Notes: generated by a model not told the origin, from the letters alone. DNA of 6,416 bases from Candidatus Levyibacteriota bacterium (GCA_903872785.1 CAIQLZ010000060.1:1-6416); one strand, 5' to 3'; numbered from the stretch's first letter, positions 1 to 6,341 are shown. Numbers and translations are program-made.

Positions 1-25
1 AAGAACTAGCTTCCCCAAATTAACT

Positions 26-100
26 AAAATAAAAAGCACCAAAAAAACAAAAAAAACTATTTCGTAAGTTTTTGACAAAAAGCTCAAATTCCCCTAGACT
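26..100 (+). promoter_or_regulatory. Sigma70-type promoter with upstream A-tracts, driving the pilN-pilO operon
   Basis: A perfect -35 hexamer TTGACA lies at 72-77. Exactly 17 bases further is TAGACT at 95-100, matching the -10 consensus at four of six positions including the key A2 and T6. Upstream, runs of A at 26-29, 31-35, 41-47 and 49-56 form a roughly helically spaced A-rich block, which in known bacterial promoters acts as an UP element or bends DNA. The expected start of transcription (about 7 bases after the -10) is near 107, only about 3 bases before the ATG at 110. No Shine-Dalgarno sequence lies before that ATG, so the mRNA would be essentially leaderless. The hexamers are seen directly; promoter activity and start site are inferred. 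Confidence 0.65.
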
Positions 101-109
101 AGATTTATC

Positions 110-640
110 ATGCCAGACAATCTACCTTCCATAAATTTAGTAACAGATAAAAAAACTCCTTTTTCCGATAAATTCATGGATTGGGCCTTAACGATAGGCC
201 GTTTAATTGTAATTATAACTGAAATAGTAGCGGTAATCGTTTTTGTTTATCGATTTTCTCTTGACGATAAGATCGTTAATCTTCACTCCGCGATTAAACA
301 GCAGCAAAACATAGTCTCTGTTATGAAAAACGATGAGGATAAATATAGAAATCTACAAGATCGTCTTACTTTAGCTTCGACCTTTTCAACAAAAGCTATC
401 AATTCTGAACAAAACATCATAGGCATTATGAGTTTAATGCAAAATCAGGTAAAACTTAATAATTTCGTTCTAAATCAAGGCCAAATAAAATTTAAAGCTG
501 ATATAACTTCTGTATCGGACTTAGATAACTTAGTAAATTCTCTCAAAAACTATCGTAATATAAAATCAATAAGCATAGATAGCATGGAAAATAAGCCATC
601 AATTGGTCTTTCTGTTGATATTACAACTGTATTGAAATAA
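110..640 (+). CDS. pilN: PilN-like type IV pilus inner-membrane assembly protein
   Basis: A 176-residue bitopic membrane protein with PilN architecture. A short cytoplasmic N-terminus carries SINLVTD at residues 7-13, matching the conserved INLLP-type motif through which PilN docks into PilM. One transmembrane helix follows at about 28-47 (GRLIVIITEIVAVIVFVYRF), then a charged, probably coiled-coil stretch at 50-90, then a small alpha/beta domain at about 105-176 with the alternating hydrophobic strands expected of the ferredoxin-like PilN fold. In known systems PilN pairs with PilO and links cytoplasmic PilM to the extracytoplasmic part of the pilus machine. The next gene, 3 bases away, is PilO-like, which strengthens the call. 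A PilM gene would be expected upstream but is not visible here. Start chosen at 110 because the promoter lies immediately before it. A GspL-type C-terminal half of a type II secretion system is the alternative. Confidence 0.78.
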   Translation: MPDNLPSINLVTDKKTPFSDKFMDWALTIGRLIVIITEIVAVIVFVYRFSLDDKIVNLHSAIKQQQNIVSVMKNDEDKYRNLQDRLTLASTFSTKAINSEQNIIGIMSLMQNQVKLNNFVLNQGQIKFKADITSVSDLDNLVNSLKNYRNIKSISIDSMENKPSIGLSVDITTVLK

Positions 641-643
641 AAT

Positions 644-1255
644 ATGCAAGATAATTCTAAGAATATAACAAAAAACAATTTTCTTTTGGCTCTTCCATAT
701 CTAAAACAAGAAAGAAGTCAAAAGTTTTTTGGCATAGTATTGACTCTTTGTGCCTTAGCTTTTTTTGGATTGTTTGCAATAAAACCGACTATTTCAACTG
801 TTCTTAAATTACAAAAAGAACTTTCTGATAATCAATTTGTCTTAAATCAATTACAAACTAAAATAAAAAATTTAACCGGATTAAAAAAACAATATGCCGA
901 CTTAGAAAGTGATTTACCATTCGTAATTAATGCTATAACTACGCAGCCTGATGTTTCAATTCTTTTTGCCCAGATTCAGTCTATTGGACAACAATCAAAT
1001 ATTGCCATAAAAGAGCTCCAAAGTTTTGAAGTAGAAGTTCTAAGAAATAATTCGAGCGCAAGTAAAAATTACTATTCTTATTCTTTTACCATTGTAGGAG
1101 TTGGTTCTTTTGAAAATATATCTAAATTCCTACAAATACTTACAAACATGGAAAGAATTGTCAATATTGATACATTCTCCATTGACAATGCTGTTAGTCA
1201 AAATGACGGATCCTTAGAATTTAATATAAAAGGACTTGCTTTTTTCAAAAAATAA
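644..1255 (+). CDS. pilO: PilO-like type IV pilus assembly protein
   Basis: A 203-residue bitopic protein with PilO/GspM layout: cytoplasmic N-terminus of about 27 residues, one transmembrane helix at about 28-47 (FFGIVLTLCALAFFGLF core), a coiled-coil region at about 52-90 rich in L, Q and K, then a ferredoxin-like domain. The PilO hallmark is visible at about 91-125, where LPFVINAITTQPDVSILFAQ is followed by a helix and NIAIKEL, and again at 145-182, where YSFTIVGVGSFENISKFL leads to IVNIDTFSI. PilO forms heterodimers with PilN at the extracytoplasmic face and keeps the pilus motor aligned with the filament base. It starts 3 bases after the pilN stop with no Shine-Dalgarno sequence, so translation probably depends on re-initiation from pilN. 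Confidence rests on fold pattern plus neighbour, since pairwise identity to model PilO proteins would be low. Confidence 0.8.
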   Translation: MQDNSKNITKNNFLLALPYLKQERSQKFFGIVLTLCALAFFGLFAIKPTISTVLKLQKELSDNQFVLNQLQTKIKNLTGLKKQYADLESDLPFVINAITTQPDVSILFAQIQSIGQQSNIAIKELQSFEVEVLRNNSSASKNYYSYSFTIVGVGSFENISKFLQILTNMERIVNIDTFSIDNAVSQNDGSLEFNIKGLAFFKK

Positions 1256-1272
1256 TTTATGATTTTTTCGAC

Positions 1273-1566
1273 ATGAAACAAAAAGATATTTTAATTACTG
1301 TAATCACTCTTTTTATTTTTGTTATAATTTGGATAGGATTTAGTTTCTATCATAATATCGTAAACTCTACGATATCAGAAAAAACCAATAAAGACATTTC
1401 TCCTATTAGAGCTGTTTTTGATACAAAAACTGTTGATAAGTTGAAACAAAGACAGCAAATAAATCCATCTTTTGAATTGCAAAATGCTATCCCTACTCCA
1501 ATTGCTTTGCCAACCCTAAATATTGCTCCTCAAAGTGCATCTGGGGAGGGAAAACTTCTGCTGTGA
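1273..1566 (+). CDS. Small single-pass membrane protein in the pilP position, function unknown
   Basis: A 97-residue protein that I cannot assign to a named family. It has one N-terminal transmembrane helix at about 6-26 (LITVITLFIFVIIWIGFSFY), a short linker, a compact motif at about 42-61 with the pattern I-S-P-I-x3-FD-x-KT-x-DKLKQR, and a Pro-rich low-complexity tail at 73-87. It lacks a lipobox cysteine, so it is not a PilP lipoprotein. It follows pilO by 17 bases in the same operon, the slot that pilP fills in diderm pil operons, so a role as a third subunit of the PilN-PilO complex is plausible but inferred. No Shine-Dalgarno sequence precedes the ATG. The stop codon TGA lies inside a hairpin repeat at 1564-1590, so the original C-terminus may have been longer. 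Confidence 0.7.
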   Translation: MKQKDILITVITLFIFVIIWIGFSFYHNIVNSTISEKTNKDISPIRAVFDTKTVDKLKQRQQINPSFELQNAIPTPIALPTLNIAPQSASGEGKLLL

Positions 1567-1590
1567 TCCCTTTCGACAAACTCAGGATCA
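1564..1590. repeat. Hairpin element with REP-like look, overlapping a stop codon
   Basis: TGATCC at 1564-1569 is the exact reverse complement of GGATCA at 1585-1590. The 15-base interior contains TTTCGACAAACTC, where TTT and AAA can pair around CGAC. From memory, short imperfect palindromes with a TTCGACAAGCTCAGG-type core are dispersed in many bacterial genomes, including environmental lineages, and this looks like a degenerate copy. There is no T-tract after it, so it is not a typical intrinsic terminator. It could still protect the 3' end of the pilus-module mRNA or modulate read-through into the surface-protein gene. The inverted repeat is seen; the family assignment is unverified. Confidence 0.4.
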
Positions 1591-1594
1591 TATT

Positions 1595-1599
1595 GAGGT
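1595..1599 (+). promoter_or_regulatory. Shine-Dalgarno sequence of the surface-protein gene
   Basis: GAGGT at 1595-1599 lies 9 bases before the ATG at 1609 and matches the core of the anti-Shine-Dalgarno complement AGGAGGT. It supports that start codon. It is the only convincing ribosome binding site in the window: the other genes start without a leader, by re-initiation across a few bases, or by overlap. This suggests that translation of the surface protein is initiated independently of the pilus genes before it. Confidence 0.6.
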
Positions 1600-1608
1600 A
1601 ACCAAAAT

Positions 1609-2949
1609 ATGAAAAACAAATTATTTAATAGGAAAATTCCGACAATCCTAGGAATTATTCTTGTTTTATTATGTATACCTTTAACAGCTTTTATTGCCAA
1701 TAATCAAACCGTTTTCATCAACACGGCCTCAGGTTCACAGGAACCACAAAATGTAAAAATAACGAATATTTCGGATGAATCATTTACTGTAACCTATATA
1801 ACTGAAGTGCCCTCTACAGGCTCTATCAGCTACGGCTTGACTAAGAAATTAGGAGAATCTGAATTAGAAAGTATCGATAAAGAAAAAGGATCTTTTTCTC
1901 CTAAAAAAATCCACAGTATATCCGTAAAAAAACTAATCCCTGACACAAAATATTATTTTACAATTATTTCTGGTTCTAATACATATTTAAATAATGGTGC
2001 TCCTTTTGAGGCAATAACTGGGCCCAATATATCTTCTCCACCTGCCAAACAGATTACCATAAAAGGAAAAATTGTTCTACCTGACAGTAGTCCTTCTTCT
2101 GAAACGCTTGTATATCTAAATGCAGAAAATTCCCAACTCATATCCAGCACAACTGCAAATGATGGTAATTTCAGTTTTTCATTAGAAAAATTGAGAATCA
2201 ATGATCTTTCTGCATATTTTAACACAGATGAAAACACTGTTTTTAAAATTATTGCTACCGATGGGTTTTTAATATCTTCCGCATCAGCATCTCTGAATCA
2301 AACAAACTCTCTTCCAATAATAACGTTATCTAATAATTATGATTTTACTCAGAATATTTCTCCTGGCGCAACAGGACCTGGAGGATTATCGGGTTTTCCT
2401 TCAACTGTTCCGCACAAAAATAATTTTAAGCTTGGCATTACCAACCCAAAAGACAAACAATCGATTACTGACCGAAAACCTCAATTTCGCGGCACAAGCT
2501 TACCCAATGAAAAAGTAGAAATTATCATTAATTCGAATGAAAAAATAACAACTGAAGTAACTGCAGACATCAATGGAAATTGGACATATAAACCCTCTAC
2601 TGATCTCTCCCCAGGCGCTCATACGATAACTATAAAGACTCGTGATTCTTCAGGCATATTAACAACTATAATACAATCATTCACTGTTCTTGCAGCAGAA
2701 AATCCAACAGCAATACCTATTAGCCCATCCGCAATTCCCACCCCAATGCCTTTACCTTCCCCAACAATTAGCGTATTTACTCCTCTTCCAACACCAACCC
2801 CTGCTCCTTCTCCCATCATCGTTCCTCTTAAATCAAAGGGCGGTCTTCCACCAACAGGTAGTTCTTCAATATTATTAATTGCTGCAGGAATTATTACGGC
2901 GTTCGCAGGATTTGCTCTTCTCTTCTCCGTTCATAAAGCATCCTTATGA
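1609..2949 (+). CDS. Modular surface protein: Fn3, beta-sandwich, Ig-like, Pro-rich stalk, LPPTG anchor
   Basis: A 446-residue secreted protein. A signal peptide or N-terminal anchor spans about 10-30 after a basic start (KNKLFNRK). A fibronectin type III domain follows at about 46-138, with VKITNISDESFTVTYITE, then GSISYG and the strand motif PDTKYYFTI. A second beta-sandwich at about 148-240 resembles carboxypeptidase-regulatory-like domains (IKGKIVLP, NDGNFSF). A Gly/Ser/Pro linker (247-270) leads to a bacterial Ig-like domain at about 275-361 (KPQFRGTSLPNEKVEI, then DINGNWTYKP and SPGAHTITI). A Pro/Thr/Ser stalk runs 365-406. LPPTG at 413-417 is followed by a hydrophobic helix at 420-441 and a short tail with one Lys, the layout of a sortase sorting signal though with a weakly basic tail. 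Likely a cell-surface adhesin or pilus-associated protein; its ligand cannot be told. It overlaps the next gene by ATGA. No sortase gene is in the window. Confidence 0.82.
   Translation: MKNKLFNRKIPTILGIILVLLCIPLTAFIANNQTVFINTASGSQEPQNVKITNISDESFTVTYITEVPSTGSISYGLTKKLGESELESIDKEKGSFSPKKIHSISVKKLIPDTKYYFTIISGSNTYLNNGAPFEAITGPNISSPPAKQITIKGKIVLPDSSPSSETLVYLNAENSQLISSTTANDGNFSFSLEKLRINDLSAYFNTDENTVFKIIATDGFLISSASASLNQTNSLPIITLSNNYDFTQNISPGATGPGGLSGFPSTVPHKNNFKLGITNPKDKQSITDRKPQFRGTSLPNEKVEIIINSNEKITTEVTADINGNWTYKPSTDLSPGAHTITIKTRDSSGILTTIIQSFTVLAAENPTAIPISPSAIPTPMPLPSPTISVFTPLPTPTPAPSPIIVPLKSKGGLPPTGSSSILLIAAGIITAFAGFALLFSVHKASL
2845..2934 (+). other. LPxTG-like sorting signal region of the surface protein
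   Basis: Codons 413-417 read LPPTG, preceded by a basic, Gly-containing segment (KSKGG) and followed by a hydrophobic stretch to about residue 441 (SILLIAAGIITAFAGFALLF), then SVHKASL. This three-part layout fits Gram-positive type cell-wall sorting signals. The tail has only H and K as basic residues, weaker than the usual run of Arg/Lys, so plain membrane anchoring without sortase processing remains possible. Confidence 0.6.
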
Positions 2950-4622
2950 GATTCAAATCATTTGTTATATTAATAATCATTGTTTTAGGCGCTTTGCTTC
3001 GTTTCTACAAATTAGATTGGGGTCAAGGATTGTTCACTCATCCCGACGAATATCATATTGTCGGTTCAGTCGCCCAATTATCTTTTCCCAATCATATGAA
3101 TCCTCATTTTTTCTCCTATGGTACTGTTACTATCTATCTTATTTATTTTACTCAACAATTACTTTTCTATCTTTTTAGAATTACGAATTTACATTTTCTA
3201 AATGTTAACTCATTTTTAATCGGCCGTTTTTACTCTGCTTTATTTTCAACTTTTACTATTTTTATAGTTTATAAAATCTGCCGATTTGTTATGCAACCTC
3301 GTTTTTCCTATCTTGCTGCTCTCCTGGTCGGAATAACTCCCGGTCTTATTCAACAAGCTCATTTTGCTACTCCGGAATCTAATGAGATTTTCTTCTTATT
3401 TGGCTCTTTGTTTTTCATGATAAAGTTTATTAAGCAAAATAAAATTCTATTTTTGGCATTAGCATCTGTATTTTTGGGTTTTGCAATGGGCGTAAAGATA
3501 AGTTCAGCTGTATTCTTGTTACCCCTAGCAACAACTGCAATTATTAATTCCTATCCTAAAAAACTTTCTTTCAAAAAAATAAGATTATTCATGAAACAAC
3601 TGCTTAAAAAACTATTAAAATTTGCAAGCTTTATAGGAATAATCGCAATTATTACTACTGCAACTCTTGCTCTTGTTGCGCCCTATATTTTCCTGGATTT
3701 TCCTGATTTTCGAGGTAATTTAGAATATGAAGGAGGACTGGCTATGGGTAAACTTTCGGTTTTCTATACAAGACAGTTTATAAATACAATGCCATCTTTC
3801 TTTCAGATAGAAAAGATTTTACCTTTCGCCTTGGGACCATTTTTGCTTTTGTTTTCATTTATAGGATTCTTCTTTATTGTAATTAATCAAATTAAAAAAC
3901 CTAAAAAAGAAATTATTCTAATTATTATTGCTTTTTTATCATTATATATTCCTAATGCTTTTCTTTTTGCCAAATGGACCAGATTTATTTCTCCAACATT
4001 TCCTTTTTTTGCGATATTTGCATGCTTTTTACTTGATAGACTTTATTCAAAAAATAAGTTCATATCAAAACTTCTTACAATTATTCTATTAATTGGAAGT
4101 TTCCTGTGGACAACTGCATTTTTCTCTATATATTTACATCCTGATGTCCGAATCACTGCCTCAAATTGGATTGAAAAAAACTTTCCGGAAAGATCCATTA
4201 TTCTAGTTGAAGGAGGAAACATGATTGACATTCCTCTGGCAGGAAATTTTCAAAAAATTTCTCTTGATTTCTATTCTCTAGAAAATGACCCTTTAACAAG
4301 GAATAAAATTGCTAATAGCTTGTATTCTTCTGACTATTTTCTGGTTCAAAGTCGACGCGTTTTTATGAACCATCAAAGATTACCCAAATTTTTTCCAAAA
4401 ACAGCACATTTTTATAACGCACTTTTTAGTAACAGCATGGGATTTCAACAAATTAAAGAATTTCATTCTTATCCCATGTTGGAAATTGGAAATTGGAAAT
4501 TGGAAATTCCTGATGAAAAGGCTGAGGAAACATGGAGTGTTTTTGATCATCCTGTAATCCGCATTTTCAAAAAAACACAACAACTTTCAATAAAAGATTA
4601 TGAAAAAAATTTGGGAGACTAA
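2946..4622 (+). CDS. GT-C fold glycosyltransferase, PMT/ArnT-like (copy 1)
   Basis: A 558-residue polytopic membrane protein of the dolichyl/polyprenyl-phosphate sugar-dependent GT-C type (PMT, GT39/GT83-like). After the first helix (6-20) comes RFYKLDW and HPDE at 32-35, the acidic motif of the first external loop that holds the catalytic Asp (D34) in this superfamily. NPHFFSYG follows at 52-59, and HFATPES at 139-145 carries the second acidic position as Glu144. A basic loop near 200-222 is probably cytoplasmic. KWTRF at 343-347 matches the family's RY/RF-x-x-P motif. About ten or more hydrophobic helices end near 397, followed by a soluble, probably external domain of 160 residues (ASNWIEKNFP, FYNALF, FDHP). 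It likely moves a sugar from a lipid carrier to a surface acceptor; donor and acceptor are unknown. The ATG overlaps the previous stop (ATGA), with no Shine-Dalgarno sequence. Four heptamer repeats lie in codons 512-521. The C-terminus runs about 14 residues past the IFKK where copy 2 ends. Confidence 0.82.
   Translation: MRFKSFVILIIIVLGALLRFYKLDWGQGLFTHPDEYHIVGSVAQLSFPNHMNPHFFSYGTVTIYLIYFTQQLLFYLFRITNLHFLNVNSFLIGRFYSALFSTFTIFIVYKICRFVMQPRFSYLAALLVGITPGLIQQAHFATPESNEIFFLFGSLFFMIKFIKQNKILFLALASVFLGFAMGVKISSAVFLLPLATTAIINSYPKKLSFKKIRLFMKQLLKKLLKFASFIGIIAIITTATLALVAPYIFLDFPDFRGNLEYEGGLAMGKLSVFYTRQFINTMPSFFQIEKILPFALGPFLLLFSFIGFFFIVINQIKKPKKEIILIIIAFLSLYIPNAFLFAKWTRFISPTFPFFAIFACFLLDRLYSKNKFISKLLTIILLIGSFLWTTAFFSIYLHPDVRITASNWIEKNFPERSIILVEGGNMIDIPLAGNFQKISLDFYSLENDPLTRNKIANSLYSSDYFLVQSRRVFMNHQRLPKFFPKTAHFYNALFSNSMGFQQIKEFHSYPMLEIGNWKLEIPDEKAEETWSVFDHPVIRIFKKTQQLSIKDYEKNLGD
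4479..4506 (+). repeat. Four perfect tandem copies of heptamer TTGGAAA inside a coding region
   Basis: Units lie at 4479-4485, 4486-4492, 4493-4499 and 4500-4506 and are identical, followed by a partial TT. Because 7 is not a multiple of 3, the repeat is read in all three frames and gives the peptide LEIGNWKLEI (residues 512-521); a period of 21 bases equals seven residues. Loss of one unit would bring a TAA at 4555-4557 into frame, and gain of one unit would bring a TGA at 4511-4513 into frame. Either would remove the C-terminal FDHP and IFKK part of the glycosyltransferase. Confidence 0.9.
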
Positions 4623-6333
4623 CAAAGAAAAATTTATTTTACTATTCATAATCCTAGTTGGAATACTTCTTAGGCTTTACGGCCTCAACTGGGACCAAAA
4701 CAATCACCTTCATCCGGATGAACGGGCAATTGTCATGTTTAGCCTTCCTCTTCATTTCCCGTCAAGCATATCTGAATTTTTGTCAATAAATAGCCCTTTG
4801 AATCCACATTTTTTTGCCTATGGCAGTTTCCCTCTATATTTATTAAAAGCTGTTGGAGCACTGATTAGCATTTACTATCCGCAGGCTGCTAGTTATGATC
4901 AAATCAACCTTATCGGACGTTTTATCTCCGTTATTTTTGACACAGGAACGATTATACTTATTTTCTTATTGGGGAAAAAATTATTTACCAAAACAGTCGG
5001 ACTCTTGGGAACTCTTTTTTATGCCATTAGTGTTTTTCCTATTCAGGCAGCTCATTTTTACGCTGTCGATACTATGCTCACTTTTTTTATACTACTCACC
5101 CTTTATACAATTATTTTTTTCTACGAAAAACCTACGAAAATAAAAGCAGTTTTTATAGGAATTATATTCGGAATATCTCTTGCGACAAAAACAAGTGCTT
5201 TAGCTCTGGTAGCATCAATCGGAGCGGCACTAATTTCAGATTTTATTTTAATCTTTTTAAAAAACCCTCACCGGCCCCATATTTGGCTCGCCCATGTTCC
5301 AAAATTTTTAAAAATACTTCTTGCTGAAGGAGGGATTATTATATTTTTCACTTTCATGTCATTTCTCATATTTGAACCATATTCACTTATAAACTTTAAA
5401 GAATTTTGGAGACAAACAATGGAGCAATCCCAAATGACACATGATGCATTTACTTTCCCATATACCCTTCAATATGTCGGAAAAATTCCATATTTCTATG
5501 AATTAAAAAATATATTTCTTTGGGGACAGGGACCAATTCTTGCAACGATTTCTTTTCTGGGAATTTTTTATATATCTTTTATTATTTTAAAAAAGAAAAA
5601 AGAAAAAAAATGGGCACAAGAATTTATTCTTTTAATATTTTTAATAAGTTATTTTGCCGTTGTTGGAAAATTTGCAGTCGGCTGGATGCGCTACATGCTC
5701 CCTCTTTATCCTTTTTTTTGTATTTTTGGCGCAATTTCAGCTTATAAGATAAACCAAATTTTAAAAACTAAAATTAAATCCCGTATTATACTTAATGCTT
5801 TATACTTAATACTTTATATTATTTTACTTATTTGGCCCTTATCTTTCATGCATATTTATACAAAATCCAATACTCGTCTTTTGGCATCCAATTGGATTAA
5901 CCAAAATATTCCAATTGGATCAGTTATTGCCACTGAGCATTGGGATGATGGTTTACCATCTGGTACTCAGAGTAATTACAAAATTCAAGTATTGCCAATC
6001 TACGAAATGCAAAATCCTATTAAAAAAATGCAAATATATCAAGCAGTTCTGGAATCGAATTATATAATAATTGCAAGTAACCGCTTATACATTCCTCTCC
6101 AAAGAATTGCCCAAAATTGCAAAAACTGGAATATTCCTAAAGAAAGATGTCCCCAAAATGCTAATCTCTATTATCAAGCACTTTTTAATGAAAAATTAGG
6201 ATTTAAGAAAATAGCAGAATTTGAAAATCCCCCAACAATTCCCATATTAAATATTCCGATAAATGATCAAAGTGCAGATGAATCATTCACTGTCTATGAC
6301 CACCCAAAAGTAATGATTTTCAAGAAAAATTAG
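4600..6333 (+). CDS. GT-C fold glycosyltransferase, PMT/ArnT-like (copy 2)
   Basis: A 577-residue polytopic membrane protein, paralogous to the preceding gene with the same motif order: RLYGLNW at 25-31, HPDE at 38-41 with probable catalytic D40, NPHFFAYG at 68-75, HFYAVD at 152-157 with the usual second acidic residue D157, ATKTSAL, and WMRYMLPLYPF starting at 362. The membrane part ends near 417. The soluble tail (418-577) has TRLLASNWINQNIP, EHWDDGLP, SNRLY, YYQALF, LGF, YDHP and ends IFKKN. From memory, EHWDD-containing tails recur in CPR members of this family. A Cys pair (C507, C517; C-x9-C) sits in an insert that copy 1 lacks. The role is transfer of a lipid-linked sugar at the outer face of the membrane, substrate unknown. 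The start at 4600 overlaps copy 1 by 23 bases and is the only ATG before the first helix; no Shine-Dalgarno sequence is visible, so coupling to copy 1 is likely. Confidence 0.83.
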   Translation: MKKIWETNKEKFILLFIILVGILLRLYGLNWDQNNHLHPDERAIVMFSLPLHFPSSISEFLSINSPLNPHFFAYGSFPLYLLKAVGALISIYYPQAASYDQINLIGRFISVIFDTGTIILIFLLGKKLFTKTVGLLGTLFYAISVFPIQAAHFYAVDTMLTFFILLTLYTIIFFYEKPTKIKAVFIGIIFGISLATKTSALALVASIGAALISDFILIFLKNPHRPHIWLAHVPKFLKILLAEGGIIIFFTFMSFLIFEPYSLINFKEFWRQTMEQSQMTHDAFTFPYTLQYVGKIPYFYELKNIFLWGQGPILATISFLGIFYISFIILKKKKEKKWAQEFILLIFLISYFAVVGKFAVGWMRYMLPLYPFFCIFGAISAYKINQILKTKIKSRIILNALYLILYIILLIWPLSFMHIYTKSNTRLLASNWINQNIPIGSVIATEHWDDGLPSGTQSNYKIQVLPIYEMQNPIKKMQIYQAVLESNYIIIASNRLYIPLQRIAQNCKNWNIPKERCPQNANLYYQALFNEKLGFKKIAEFENPPTIPILNIPINDQSADESFTVYDHPKVMIFKKN

Positions 6334-6341
6334 GATATAAT
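6313..6341 (+). promoter_or_regulatory. Possible promoter for the epimerase gene
   Basis: A perfect -10 hexamer TATAAT lies at 6336-6341, just after the stop of the second glycosyltransferase. With a 17-base spacer the -35 position (6313-6318, ATGATT) matches TTGACA at only three bases. Transcription would start near 6348 and give a leader of about 27 bases. In such AT-rich DNA a chance TATAAT is not rare, so this is tentative. Confidence 0.35.

Noticed and set aside
1..67. Plus-strand tails of a possible upstream gene: one frame ends ELASPN at a TAA at 21-23, another ends in a Lys-rich stretch at a TAA at 65-67
   Set aside because: Too short to tell which, if either, is the end of a real gene. 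A pilM gene ending at 23 would fit the expected order but nothing in these few codons shows it.
1..87. Minus-strand open frame from a TTG at 87 to the window edge, with a hydrophobic translation (EIVFFVFLVLFILVNLG)
   Set aside because: The hydrophobic look is what a T-rich minus strand of an A-tract gives in any frame, there is no ATG, no well-spaced Shine-Dalgarno sequence, and it would overlap the -35 box of the pilN promoter. A divergent gene cannot be excluded without upstream sequence.
1259..1276. Five-codon open frame ATG...TGA whose stop overlaps the start of the 97-aa gene (ATGA)
   Set aside because: A five-codon frame with no ribosome site is expected by chance; a role as a re-initiation leader is possible but unsupported.
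1570..1608. Intrinsic terminator or internal promoter between the 97-aa gene and the surface-protein gene
   Set aside because: The hairpin has a weak stem and no following T-tract, and no -35/-10 pair with acceptable spacing is visible.
2619..2819. Minus-strand Gly/Val-rich open frame opposite the Pro-rich stalk
   Set aside because: It is the antisense shadow of Pro/Thr codons in the surface-protein stalk, with no ribosome site or recognisable domain.
4507..4622. Loss of one heptamer fusing the first glycosyltransferase in frame to the second
   Set aside because: Loss of one unit does shift into the reading frame of the second gene, but the TAA at 4555-4557 stops it before the second start at 4600.
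5886..5920. Two copies of TCCAATTGGAT (5887-5897 and 5910-5920), each with the palindrome CCAATTGG, 23 bases apart
   Set aside because: They lie inside the second glycosyltransferase and encode conserved residues (SNWIN and IPIGS), so codon constraint in AT-rich DNA explains them; no regulatory context.
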